From the NCBI GenBank assembly GCA_964442605.1, contig CAYTZR010000004.1, forward strand, positions 1 through 64,000: a DNA stretch of 64,000 nt, read 5' to 3'. The notes beneath the pieces are model-generated. The model made no database searches. It was not told the DNA's origin and saw only the letters and a program-made list of their open reading frames with translations. Within the stretch, counting starts at the first letter, position 1, and the number at the start of each line of letters is the position of its first letter. Source of the DNA: Monoglobus sp964442605. GTDB lineage: Bacteria; Bacillota; Clostridia; Monoglobales; Monoglobaceae. The translations under genes were made by a program, and so were the position numbers. Positions 7,735 through 15,358 of the stretch are shown here, in pieces.

Positions 7735-8856
7735 CTACTCGGCACCTCCAATCTCTTCCATCGCCTCGTCGTAAAGCTTCACAATTACCGGTTCGCCGCC
7801 CCGCGGTGACCAAACATTGTCCGGGTTAGGTTCAATAACACGTATAGCGCACTCCTCGCTGGCTATATATACCGTATCGTCCTTTTCTCCGACAACCATG
7901 CTGCGTAGCTTCAGTCTGTCATTAAGAGCCATCATTCCGCCCGTAAATCCCAGCAGAATTGAGAACGGCCCCGTAATCAAAAGGCTGCTGAAGGTGTTTC
8001 TTAAAAACTTATATCTGCTTCTTTCCGGCTCCGGCATATGCTCGATGGTTGACCAAAATGGAGCAGCGACAACGCACGCCATTTCTTCAAGAGTCAGCTT
8101 CTTTTTTCTTAATAAGAAGTCCGTTATATACGTAATAACTTCCGTATCGGTGAGCAGATTACACTTGTAGCCGTACATCTCAATAGATCTTCTGTTCGCG
8201 TCATAGGATGAAATTTCCCCGTTATGTACAATTGAGTAATCAAGCATGGCAAACGGATGGGCTCCGCCCCACCAACCCGGTGTGTTTGTGGGATAACGCC
8301 CGTGCGCCGTCCAACAATAGCCCTCATATTCGTTCAACCTGTAAAAGCGTCCTACATCCTCAGGAAAGCCTACAGCCTTAAATACACCCATGTTTTTGCC
8401 GCAGGAGAACACATAGCAGCCGTCCATTTGTGTATTTATCCTGTTGACACAGCGGACAACATACTCCTTCTCCTCAAGCTGAGATGACGCGAGCTTGGTT
8501 CGCAGCGGGTCAACGAAATAACGCCAAATCAATGGCTCGTCCTTGATTTCCGGAATTCTTGTGATTGGGATTTTTGATAAATTGATAACGTCAAAATGAC
8601 GGTCAAGGTACCTCTCGCAAATTTCCTTTGCCTCGTTTGTTTCATAGAAAACGTGAAACGCGTACTGATTTTTGTACTCAGGATAAATACCGTAACCGGC
8701 AAAGCCGCCGCCCAAACCGTTTGAACGGTCGTGCATAACGGCTATCGAATCAATGATAGACTCGCCGTTAATTCTCTTACCGCTTTTGGAGAATATACCG
8801 GATATCGCACATCCTGACGGAATTCTGTTACCGTTTTTGCCTTCTCTTAATAGCAT
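7735..8856 (-). CDS. Glutamate synthase class II glutamine amidotransferase subunit
   Basis: This is a 373-residue class II (Ntn-type) glutamine amidotransferase corresponding to the N-terminal domain of the large glutamate synthase subunit. The predicted catalytic cysteine is Cys16 (CAISGIFSKSG), so a 15-residue propeptide would be cleaved to expose it. Supporting motifs are GLGGGFAGYG, ARYPTNTPG-like HGRYPTNTPGWWGG, and HNGEIS for substrate binding. It releases ammonia from glutamine for the FMN subunit encoded next. It is the first gene of the operon, with AAGGGGGAAAG before its ATG. Confidence 0.9.
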   Translation of the reverse strand: MLLREGKNGNRIPSGCAISGIFSKSGKRINGESIIDSIAVMHDRSNGLGGGFAGYGIYPEYKNQYAFHVFYETNEAKEICERYLDRHFDVINLSKIPITRIPEIKDEPLIWRYFVDPLRTKLASSQLEEKEYVVRCVNRINTQMDGCYVFSCGKNMGVFKAVGFPEDVGRFYRLNEYEGYCWTAHGRYPTNTPGWWGGAHPFAMLDYSIVHNGEISSYDANRRSIEMYGYKCNLLTDTEVITYITDFLLRKKKLTLEEMACVVAAPFWSTIEHMPEPERSRYKFLRNTFSSLLITGPFSILLGFTGGMMALNDRLKLRSMVVGEKDDTVYIASEECAIRVIEPNPDNVWSPRGGEPVIVKLYDEAMEEIGGAE

Positions 8857-8875
8857 ACTTCTTTCCCCCTTAATG

Positions 8876-8928
8876 AGCCTGCTCCGCAGGCGTGTTCAAA
8901 ACGACTGTCAAAGTCGTAAAACTTTGAC
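8876..8928 (-). promoter_or_regulatory. Leader RNA with alternative hairpins before the glutamate synthase operon
   Basis: Three potential stems lie between the attenuator and the first gene. GCCTGC/GCAGGC (8877-8882 and 8886-8891) is next to the ribosome site. ACGACT/AGTCGT (8901-8906 and 8912-8917) and GTCAAAG/CTTTGAC (8907-8913 and 8922-8928) are mutually exclusive because they overlap. This arrangement fits a switchable leader, but no known riboswitch class was recognised. Confidence 0.45.
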
Positions 8929-8961
8929 TAAGCGCCGCGCGAATTATTGAAAATCGGCGGT

Positions 8962-9011
8962 AAAAAAAGCAAAGACGTTCGCCTGCTGCAACACAGCTGA
9001 CGAACGCCTTT
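8962..9011 (-). terminator. Intrinsic terminator in the 5' leader (attenuator)
   Basis: On the minus strand an 11-bp stem (arms 9001-9011 and 8971-8981, one G-U pair) with a small inner GCTG/CAGC stem is followed by GC and seven T residues (8962-8968). It lies about 7-14 bases from the predicted transcription start. It would therefore stop most transcripts after roughly 55 nucleotides unless antitermination occurs. Confidence 0.8.
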
Positions 9012-9024
9012 GTTCGGTTCATTC

Positions 9025-9053
9025 AGTATACCACTACATAAAAAATTTGTCAA
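9025..9053 (-). promoter_or_regulatory. Sigma-A promoter of the glutamate synthase operon
   Basis: On the minus strand TTGACA (9048-9053), a 17-bp spacer and TATACT (9025-9030) make a near-consensus promoter. Transcription would begin near 9018, directly in front of the attenuator hairpin. Confidence 0.85.
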
Positions 9054-9167
9054 CCAACAAATTGTACAAATTGACTTTAAAAATTTGTATATATTTTGTT
9101 GCCAAAGTCATTTATCCGCGTTGCAATTTAGGGTTGTAAATTAAACGTAATTTTTCGGAAAAATTTG

Positions 9168-9196
9168 TAGACAAAGTTTCAATATTAGGATATAAT
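9168..9196 (+). promoter_or_regulatory. Promoter of the pyr operon
   Basis: TAGACA (9168-9173), a 17-bp spacer and TATAAT (9191-9196) lie just upstream of pyrR. The predicted start leaves a leader of only about 15 bases, containing AGGGGTGA before ATG 9217, so there is no room for an attenuator ahead of pyrR itself. Confidence 0.8.
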
Positions 9197-9216
9197 ATTA
9201 TAGGGGTGACCTTTTT

Positions 9217-9771
9217 ATGAGTAAAGTTATTCTGGAAGAACATGAAATCGAGAAAAAACTGAAGAAGATGGCTAGTAAAATTGCGGAGCGCAACGAGTTT
9301 GAGAAGAGTATTTGTCTTATCGGAATTGTGCGGCGCGGAGTTCCTCTTGCGCACGATCTGGCGCAATATATTGAAAACGATACCGATATAGATGTTGAAG
9401 TCGGAAGCCTTGACATAACCCTATACGGCGCTGACCATGATCTTATCGCGAAATATCCGATACTCAACGACACGGATATTAAATTCTCAATCGATAACAA
9501 GGTGGTTGTGCTGGTAGATGATATTTTATATACCGGCAAAACAATACATACCGCGATAGACGCGCTGCTGGAGCTGGGTTCTCCCGACGAAATACAGCTT
9601 GCCTGCTTTATTGACAGAGGCAGGCGCACATTTCCTATCAGTGCGGACTATGTAGGCATAAGCGTGCCCGGCTCCGGACTTGACAGAGTCGCGCTGCACG
9701 TTCGGGAAATTGACGGCGAAAGCAGCGTAATAATTGAAAAGCGTAAACATCCCGCTATATTTAAAGGGTAA
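9217..9771 (+). CDS. pyrR: PyrR: pyr operon regulator / uracil phosphoribosyltransferase
   Basis: This is a 184-residue PRTase-fold protein. The PRPP-binding loop VVVLVDDILYTGKT (around residues 94-107) and the N-terminal GIVRRGVPLA are diagnostic of PyrR. In Firmicutes PyrR binds pyr mRNA in response to UMP and promotes termination, and it also has weak uracil phosphoribosyltransferase activity. It is the first gene of the pyrimidine operon here, as in Bacillus. A PyrR RNA-binding loop was looked for in the short leader and in the pyrR-pyrB gap, but none was recognised with confidence. Confidence 0.94.
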   Translation: MSKVILEEHEIEKKLKKMASKIAERNEFEKSICLIGIVRRGVPLAHDLAQYIENDTDIDVEVGSLDITLYGADHDLIAKYPILNDTDIKFSIDNKVVVLVDDILYTGKTIHTAIDALLELGSPDEIQLACFIDRGRRTFPISADYVGISVPGSGLDRVALHVREIDGESSVIIEKRKHPAIFKG

Positions 9772-9838
9772 ATTAACGGGGCGTTTATGCCCCTTTAACA
9801 TAATACATAACACGGACAAGCTTCGTTACATAACAGGG
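9761..9838 (+). promoter_or_regulatory. Possible RNA switch between pyrR and pyrB
   Basis: Several competing pairings are possible. GGGGC/GCCCC (9778-9782 and 9789-9793) is followed by TTT, like a weak terminator. TTAAAGGG/CCCTTTAA (9761-9768 and 9791-9798) is perfect. CCCCT (9790-9794) is also complementary to the AGGGG ribosome site of pyrB (9834-9838). This is inference from base pairing only. Confidence 0.35.
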
Positions 9839-9848
9839 GAATAACAAA

Positions 9849-10769
9849 ATGATTGAAAATTTATTGGGATTAAAGGAAACATCAAAGGATGACATTATTG
9901 CTATATTGGAGGATGCCGAAAAGTTTAAGCAGAGGGTTTTGCTCCGTGATATAAAAAAGGACAGTGTTTTAAACGGAAAGAGCATTATAACCCTGTTTTT
10001 TGAAAACAGCACAAGAACAAGAGTATCATTTGAGCTGGCATCAAAATATCTGGGCGCAGCGGCGGCGAATGTATCGGCGAGCGGCAGCAGCGTCGCGAAG
10101 GGTGAAACACTGATTGACACTGTAAAGACACTGGAGGCAATGGGAAGCGATGTTATCATTATCAGACACAGCATGTCGGGAGCTCCCCATCTTGTTGCCA
10201 ATTACACAAGCTCTAAAATCGTCAACGCGGGTGACGGTATGAACGAGCATCCCACGCAAGCTCTGCTGGATATGATGACAATGCGCGAAAAAAAGGGAGA
10301 AATAAACGGTCTTAAGGTGGCAATAATCGGCGACGTAAAACACAGCAGAGTTGCCAGAAGCAATATTTACGGGCTGCAAAAGCTTGGCGCCGAGGTTTGT
10401 CTGGCAGGACCTTCCACGTTGTTGCCGTCAAAGCTTGAGGATATGAATGTAAGAGTATACACAGACGTTGAAAAAGCAATTGAGGGCGCCGATGTTGTCA
10501 TGGGCCTGAGAATTCAGTTGGAGCGTCAGAAAAAGGGCTTGTTCCCATCTGTGAGAGAATACAACAAATACTTCGGTATAAACAGCGCACGCTTAAGGCT
10601 TGCCAAGCCCGATGCCATATTAATGCATCCGGGACCCGTGAATAGGGGTGTTGAGCTTAGCCCCGACATAGCGGACGGAGATCAGAGCGTTATAAACGAG
10701 CAGGTGACAAACGGCGTGTGTGTCCGCATGGCGGTGCTTAATATGCTGGCAAACGGCAAGAGATACTGA
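9849..10769 (+). CDS. pyrB: Aspartate carbamoyltransferase catalytic subunit
   Basis: This 306-residue protein catalyses carbamoyl phosphate + aspartate to N-carbamoylaspartate, the first committed pyrimidine step. The carbamoyl-phosphate motif FFENSTRTRVSFE (near residues 48-60), HPTQALLD and HPGPVNRG are present. The length matches the catalytic chain. No regulatory subunit gene (pyrI) is present in the operon, as in Bacillus-type enzymes. Carbamoyl-phosphate synthase genes are also absent from this window. Confidence 0.96.
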   Translation: MIENLLGLKETSKDDIIAILEDAEKFKQRVLLRDIKKDSVLNGKSIITLFFENSTRTRVSFELASKYLGAAAANVSASGSSVAKGETLIDTVKTLEAMGSDVIIIRHSMSGAPHLVANYTSSKIVNAGDGMNEHPTQALLDMMTMREKKGEINGLKVAIIGDVKHSRVARSNIYGLQKLGAEVCLAGPSTLLPSKLEDMNVRVYTDVEKAIEGADVVMGLRIQLERQKKGLFPSVREYNKYFGINSARLRLAKPDAILMHPGPVNRGVELSPDIADGDQSVINEQVTNGVCVRMAVLNMLANGKRY

Positions 10770-10808
10770 AAATCCAATATCGAAAATTTAATTTAGGAGA
10801 AATGAAAA

Positions 10809-12086
10809 GTGAACTCAATTTTAATAAAAAACGGTCACGTTGTTGACCCGAAAAACAATATAGATGAAAAGCGCGATATTCTGATTAACAACGGTATCAT
10901 CGCCAAAGTCGGCAATAATATAGAAGCCGGATCCGCTCAGGTTATTGACGCGGAGGGCAAAATCGTCGCTCCGGGACTTATTGATTTACATGTACACTTT
11001 AGAGAGCCGGGCTATGAATACAAAGAGGATATAGAGAGCGGAAGCCGTGCGGCGGCGCACGGCGGAGTTACGACGGTTGTTTGTATGCCGAATACCAATC
11101 CCCCGATTGACAATCCCGCGCTCGTAAGGTATGTAATTGAGCGCGGCAAAGAGGTAGGACTGACAAATGTCCTGACAACGGCATGTATCACAAAAGGGCA
11201 GCAAAGCAAGGAGCTGTCGGAAATCGGCGAACTGAAAAACGCCGGAGCGGTGGCAATATCGGACGATGGCAGACCGGTGCTCAGTCCTTCACTCATGCGC
11301 CGCGCCTTGGAGTACGCGAAAATGTTTGATATTCCCGTTATGTCCCACAGTGAGGATTTGGATCTGGTTGATGGCGGTTCAATGAATGAAGGCTTTATGT
11401 CAACCTACCTCGGACTCAGAGGTATTCCTAAGTGCGCCGAGAGCGTGGCAATCTCCCGTGATGTACTGATTGCCGAGGAAGTCAGAGGCAGACTCCATGT
11501 TTGCCACGTCAGTACAAGGAACTCAATAGACGCGATAAGGCAGGCGAAAAAACGCGGCGCGAATATCACCTGCGAAACCGCACCGCACTATTTTTCGCTC
11601 ACCGAAAAGGCTGTTGACGGCTTTAATACCAACGCCAAAATGAACCCGCCCCTTAGAGACGAGGATGACGTAAACGCGGTTATTGAAGGCTTGATTGACG
11701 GAACCATCGACGCAATCGCCACAGATCACGCCCCTCATGACAGAGATGAAAAGGAAATCGAGTTTGAGCTTGCCATGAATGGAATAGTCGGTCTTGAAAC
11801 ATCTCTGGCGCTGGGATACACGAACCTGGTTAAAACAGGAAAGCTGACGCTGAGTCGGCTGATTGAAAAGATGTCCGCTGTTCCCGCCGATATAATAAAT
11901 ATCGACAAGGGTTCCCTTGGCGAGGGAAAGGTCGCGGATATTGTGATATTTGATATTAAAAATGAATATACGGTTGATGTAAAAGAATTTGCGTCTAAAA
12001 ACAATAACTGCCCTTATGACGGAATGAAGCTTTACGGCAGGGTTGAAAAGACAATTTTAGGCGGAAAAATCGTGTTTGAAAGATAA
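10809..12086 (+). CDS. pyrC: Dihydroorotase
   Basis: This 425-residue amidohydrolase cyclises carbamoylaspartate to dihydroorotate. Metal-binding motifs are visible: DLHVHFREPG near residue 57, the later histidines SHSEDLDL and HVST, and ATDHAPH with the catalytic aspartate. It is the type I (long) dihydroorotase typical of Firmicutes. The start is a GTG at 10809 with AGGAGA upstream. Its TAA stop lies in the first unit of a 10-bp tandem repeat. Confidence 0.95.
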   Translation: MNSILIKNGHVVDPKNNIDEKRDILINNGIIAKVGNNIEAGSAQVIDAEGKIVAPGLIDLHVHFREPGYEYKEDIESGSRAAAHGGVTTVVCMPNTNPPIDNPALVRYVIERGKEVGLTNVLTTACITKGQQSKELSEIGELKNAGAVAISDDGRPVLSPSLMRRALEYAKMFDIPVMSHSEDLDLVDGGSMNEGFMSTYLGLRGIPKCAESVAISRDVLIAEEVRGRLHVCHVSTRNSIDAIRQAKKRGANITCETAPHYFSLTEKAVDGFNTNAKMNPPLRDEDDVNAVIEGLIDGTIDAIATDHAPHDRDEKEIEFELAMNGIVGLETSLALGYTNLVKTGKLTLSRLIEKMSAVPADIINIDKGSLGEGKVADIVIFDIKNEYTVDVKEFASKNNNCPYDGMKLYGRVEKTILGGKIVFER

Positions 12087-12146
12087 ATAAAGATAAATTA
12101 AGATAAATTCGGAAAGATAAGCTCAAAAACTCAAAAACTCAAAAAA
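12081..12146. repeat. Tandem repeats starting at the pyrC stop codon
   Basis: Three 10-bp units AGATAAAT(A/T)(A/T/C) run from 12081 to 12110, and the first contains the pyrC stop TAA (12084-12086). A second array of 8-bp CTCAAAAA units follows at 12122-12146. They fill the gap before pyrF. Confidence 0.75.
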
Positions 12147-12175
12147 CTTCAAGAACTCAGAAAGGAAACAACGTT

Positions 12176-13078
12176 ATGATAGATACACTGATCGAAAAGA
12201 TAATGGAGAAGAATAACCCGACGGTTGCGGGGCTTGATCCGAAGCTGGACTACCTGCCGGAGGAAATGATAAGGAAATCCTTTGACCAATACGGCGAAAC
12301 CTTCAAAGGCGCGGCTGATGCGCTTTATAGATTTAACAAGGAATTAATCGATGCGCTGTATGACATTGTACCGGCGGTAAAGCCGCAATCAGCCTATTAT
12401 GAAATGTATGGCATTGAAGGCATAAAGTGCCTAAAAAAGACAATAGATTACGCTAAAGAAAAGGGACTTTATGTTATCTTAGACGCAAAGCGCGGTGATA
12501 TAGGCGCAACAAGCGACGCATACGCAAAAGCATATCTCGGCAAAACCGAAATCGGCGGTAAGTCACAGCCCGCCTTTGACGCGGATTGTCTGACCGTAAA
12601 TCCGTATCTTGGAACGGACGGCGTAAAGCCGTTTATTGACCAGTGCATAAACAACAAAAAGAGTATATTTGTCTTGGTTAAAACATCGAATAAATCATCC
12701 GGCGAGCTTCAGGATTTAATCAGCGGCGGCAAGCCTATCTATGAGCACGTTGCGGGTCTTGTTAAGAGCTGGGGTATTGACAGCTTGGGTGTCCGCGGTT
12801 ATTCGCAGGTAGGCGCGGTTGTCGGCGCGACATATCCCGAACAGGCCGAAATTTTAAGGAAGCTCATGCCGCACACCTACTTTCTGGTTCCGGGCTACGG
12901 AGCGCAGGGAGGCAAGGCGGAGGATGTCGCAAAGTCATTTAACGGCGACGGTCTCGGCGCGATTGTAAACGCTTCGCGTTCAATTATGTGCGCCTATAAG
13001 AAGAACGGCGGCGGCGTAGGAGAAGCGGCAAGAAATGAAGCAATAAGAATGCGCGACGATATTATGTCGGCGCTTTAA
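12176..13078 (+). CDS. pyrF: Orotidine 5'-phosphate decarboxylase (type 2)
   Basis: This is a 300-residue enzyme of the longer type 2 PyrF family that converts OMP to UMP. The catalytic Asp-Lys-Asp segment is visible as LDAKRGDIGAT near residues 101-111, and the N-terminal GLDPKLDYLP is typical. AGAAAGGA lies before the ATG. It lies inside the operon between pyrC and pyrKD, out of pathway order, as in other Clostridia. Confidence 0.95.
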   Translation: MIDTLIEKIMEKNNPTVAGLDPKLDYLPEEMIRKSFDQYGETFKGAADALYRFNKELIDALYDIVPAVKPQSAYYEMYGIEGIKCLKKTIDYAKEKGLYVILDAKRGDIGATSDAYAKAYLGKTEIGGKSQPAFDADCLTVNPYLGTDGVKPFIDQCINNKKSIFVLVKTSNKSSGELQDLISGGKPIYEHVAGLVKSWGIDSLGVRGYSQVGAVVGATYPEQAEILRKLMPHTYFLVPGYGAQGGKAEDVAKSFNGDGLGAIVNASRSIMCAYKKNGGGVGEAARNEAIRMRDDIMSAL

Positions 13079-13122
13079 CATACTTTTAATATACTAAGAA
13101 CTAAGAATTGGAGATTATTCGT

Positions 13123-13890
13123 ATGCTGTGTAAGCTAAACTATAAAAACGAGCTGCGTCCCGGACTGTTTAACTATATAATAGAGTGTCCGGAAATAGCG
13201 ATAAAAGCTAAGTGCGGACAGTTTGTGCATGTTCTGTGCGGCGGTGAGTCTTATCTCAGACGTCCCATAAGTATTTGCGATATTATAGACAACCGTCTTG
13301 TCCGTTTTATTTTTGAGGTCAGAGGAATCGGAACCAAAGCGCTTTCGTGCGCCGAAGCGGGCGATATATTGGATATATTGGGTCCGCTGGGCAACGGCTT
13401 TGATACTAAATTTGACGAATTCGCATCTGACGGCGAAATAGTCCTCATCGGCGGCGGAATAGGAATATTCCCGCTGCTTAATCTGGCAAAAAGGCTGCCA
13501 AAAAAACCTGTGGTTATGCTTGGCTTTAGGGATAAAAAGACAGCGGTAATGATTGATGAATTTGCGAATGTATCAAAATCGGTGTATGTGGCAAGCGATG
13601 ACGGAAGCATCGGTCTTAAGGGCTTTGTTACCGATATTCTGAAAAATCAGATAAACACGGGGAGCAAAATCTCAAGAATTTACACCTGCGGACCTGTGCC
13701 GATGATGAAAATCATAGCTGACACGGCAAACGAAAACGTGATTGATTGTCAAATATCCATGGAGGAGCGTATGGGCTGCGGTATTGGAGCGTGTGTAACA
13801 TGCACCTGTACCATGAAGGACGGTTCAAGAAAGCGTGTCTGCAAGGACGGGCCTGTATTCAGAGCATCGGAGGTGGATCTTAATGGCTGA
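13123..13890 (+). CDS. pyrK: Dihydroorotate dehydrogenase B electron-transfer subunit
   Basis: This 255-residue iron-sulfur flavoprotein links the FMN subunit PyrD to NAD+. It has the FAD-binding RRPISICDI motif, a GGGIGIFPLL nucleotide-binding loop, and four C-terminal cysteines for a [2Fe-2S] cluster (CGIGACVTCTC and later C). The ATG at 13123 was chosen because GGAG precedes it by nine bases; the TTG at 13108 overlaps that site. It overlaps pyrD by 8 bp. Confidence 0.94.
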   Translation: MLCKLNYKNELRPGLFNYIIECPEIAIKAKCGQFVHVLCGGESYLRRPISICDIIDNRLVRFIFEVRGIGTKALSCAEAGDILDILGPLGNGFDTKFDEFASDGEIVLIGGGIGIFPLLNLAKRLPKKPVVMLGFRDKKTAVMIDEFANVSKSVYVASDDGSIGLKGFVTDILKNQINTGSKISRIYTCGPVPMMKIIADTANENVIDCQISMEERMGCGIGACVTCTCTMKDGSRKRVCKDGPVFRASEVDLNG

Positions 13891-14794
13891 TTTAAGGGTT
13901 AATATCGCGGGCGTTGAATGGAACAATCCGATAACTACCGGCTCCGGTACATTCGGCTTCGGACGCGAGTATGCGGAATACTTTGACTTATCCAATTTAG
14001 GCGCTGTATGCTTAAAGGCGCTTTCCGCTAAGCCGCGCCTCGGCAACAAATCGCCGCGAATTGCCGAAACTCACAATGGAATGCTTAACAGCGTGGGGCT
14101 GCAAAACCCGGGCGCGGAGTATTTTCTGGAACATGAGCTTCCGTGGCTCAGACAGTTTAACACAAAGCTTATCGCCAACCTGTGCGGCTCCGCTATCGAG
14201 GATTATGTTGAGGTGGCGGAAATTCTCGGAGACAGTCTTGATATGTTTGAGCTTAACATTTCCTGTCCCAATGTTAAAGAGGGCGGTATGGCTTTTGGCA
14301 CAAACCCCAAAACGATTGAAGAAATAACCTCTAAGGTCAAAGCGGTATCAAAGGTTCCTCTTATCGTTAAGCTGTCGCCCAATGTAACGGATATTGCCGA
14401 AATGGCAAGGGCGGCGGAAGCCGGGGGCGCGGACGCTGTTTCTCTGATAAACACCCTTCTCGGTATGAGAATTGATATCAAGACAAAACGTCCCGTACTG
14501 AACAACAACATGGGCGGGTTGTCAGGTCCCGCTGTTATGCCTGTTGCCGTAAGAATGGTGTATCAGGTACGTCAGGCGGTAAAGCTGCCTATTATAGGAA
14601 TGGGAGGTATAACAACCGGCGAGGACGCGATTGAGTTTTTCTTGGCAGGCGCGGACGCTGTGGCAGTCGGAACAGCCGGAATAGTTGACCCTTACGCATG
14701 GATAAAGGTTCGAAACGGTATTAACGAATATTTAGACAATAACGGGTACTCTTCCGTAAAGGATATTGTAGGAAAGCTTGAGCTGAATAATTAG
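13883..14794 (+). CDS. pyrD: Dihydroorotate dehydrogenase, class 1B catalytic subunit
   Basis: This 303-residue FMN TIM-barrel enzyme oxidises dihydroorotate to orotate. Motifs include TTGSGTFGFGREY at the start, NISCPNVKEGG carrying the class 1B catalytic cysteine region, GGLSGPAVMPVA and GMGGITTGEDAIEF for phosphate binding. The start at 13883 follows CGGAGGTGG. An upstream in-frame ATG at 13835 would add 16 residues from within pyrK and was rejected. It pairs with PyrK to form the NAD-dependent heterotetramer. Confidence 0.95.
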   Translation: MADLRVNIAGVEWNNPITTGSGTFGFGREYAEYFDLSNLGAVCLKALSAKPRLGNKSPRIAETHNGMLNSVGLQNPGAEYFLEHELPWLRQFNTKLIANLCGSAIEDYVEVAEILGDSLDMFELNISCPNVKEGGMAFGTNPKTIEEITSKVKAVSKVPLIVKLSPNVTDIAEMARAAEAGGADAVSLINTLLGMRIDIKTKRPVLNNNMGGLSGPAVMPVAVRMVYQVRQAVKLPIIGMGGITTGEDAIEFFLAGADAVAVGTAGIVDPYAWIKVRNGINEYLDNNGYSSVKDIVGKLELNN

Positions 14795-14805
14795 CTGTTG
14801 ATTAT

Positions 14806-14834
14806 GCCGTATGCGTTCTGCATACGGCAAGCTT
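14806..14834 (+). terminator. Hairpin after pyrD, possible partial terminator
   Basis: GCCGTATGC (14806-14814) pairs perfectly with GCATACGGC (14820-14828), followed by AAGCTTTT. The U tract is weak, so some read-through into the stalk-protein gene is likely. Confidence 0.65.
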
Positions 14835-14848
14835 TTAGGAGGATTATT

Positions 14849-15268
14849 ATGAAGAGGATAATAAGTATACTTATATGCCTTATTTTGGCATTATCTTCCG
14901 TAACGGTCGGCGCGGAGGGAGATATTCGCGTTACATACAACGGAAATGAAATTGTTTTCGACTTGCCTCCAATTATGAGTGAGGACAGGGTATTGGTACC
15001 GATAAGGGCAGTCGCGGAAGAGATGGGCGCGCTGGTGATTTGGGACGATACCGTACAGGATGTTGTGATTACAACAGATGAAAACAGGGTATTGTTCCAT
15101 ATAGGCAGTACGGTGATGTACAAGGACGGAAACCCCATAGAAATCGATGTCCCCGCACAGATAATAAGCGGCAGAACCCTCGTTCCCGTAAGAGCGGCTG
15201 CGGAGGCGCTGAACTGCTTTGTGGATTGGAATGATACGGAACAAACCGTAAATATATGGAGAGAATAG
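14849..15268 (+). CDS. Secreted stalk-domain protein within the pyr operon
   Basis: This is a 139-residue exported protein with a signal sequence (MKRIISILICLILALSS) followed by one complete stalk/copper-amine-oxidase N-terminal-like domain. It has two similar halves: VLVPIRAVAEEMGALVIWDD and, later, TLVPVRAAAEALNCFVDWND. The ATG at 14849 follows AGGAGGA; the frame extends upstream but only through the terminator hairpin. It stands between pyrD and pyrE with no obvious link to pyrimidine synthesis, so it is probably an insertion between them. Confidence 0.82.
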   Translation: MKRIISILICLILALSSVTVGAEGDIRVTYNGNEIVFDLPPIMSEDRVLVPIRAVAEEMGALVIWDDTVQDVVITTDENRVLFHIGSTVMYKDGNPIEIDVPAQIISGRTLVPVRAAAEALNCFVDWNDTEQTVNIWRE

Positions 15269-15295
15269 GTGTGAACCGTATTTTCAATATACCGC

Positions 15296-15324
15296 TTGCT
15301 TTTTTGTATTTATAATGATATAAT
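15296..15324 (+). promoter_or_regulatory. Probable promoter of pyrE-radC
   Basis: TTGCTT (15296-15301), a 17-bp spacer and TATAAT (15319-15324) lie 35 bp before pyrE. This suggests pyrE and radC can be transcribed separately from the upstream pyr genes. Confidence 0.65.
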
Positions 15325-15358
15325 GAGACACAGTAAAAATAAATTGGAGGTAAGACAA

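Noticed and set aside
8962..9011. ANTAR two-hairpin antitermination target
   Set aside because: Only one hairpin is present near the start, without the paired hexaloop pattern.
9197..9216. PyrR-binding attenuator in front of pyrR
   Set aside because: The promoter to start distance leaves only about 15 bases of leader.
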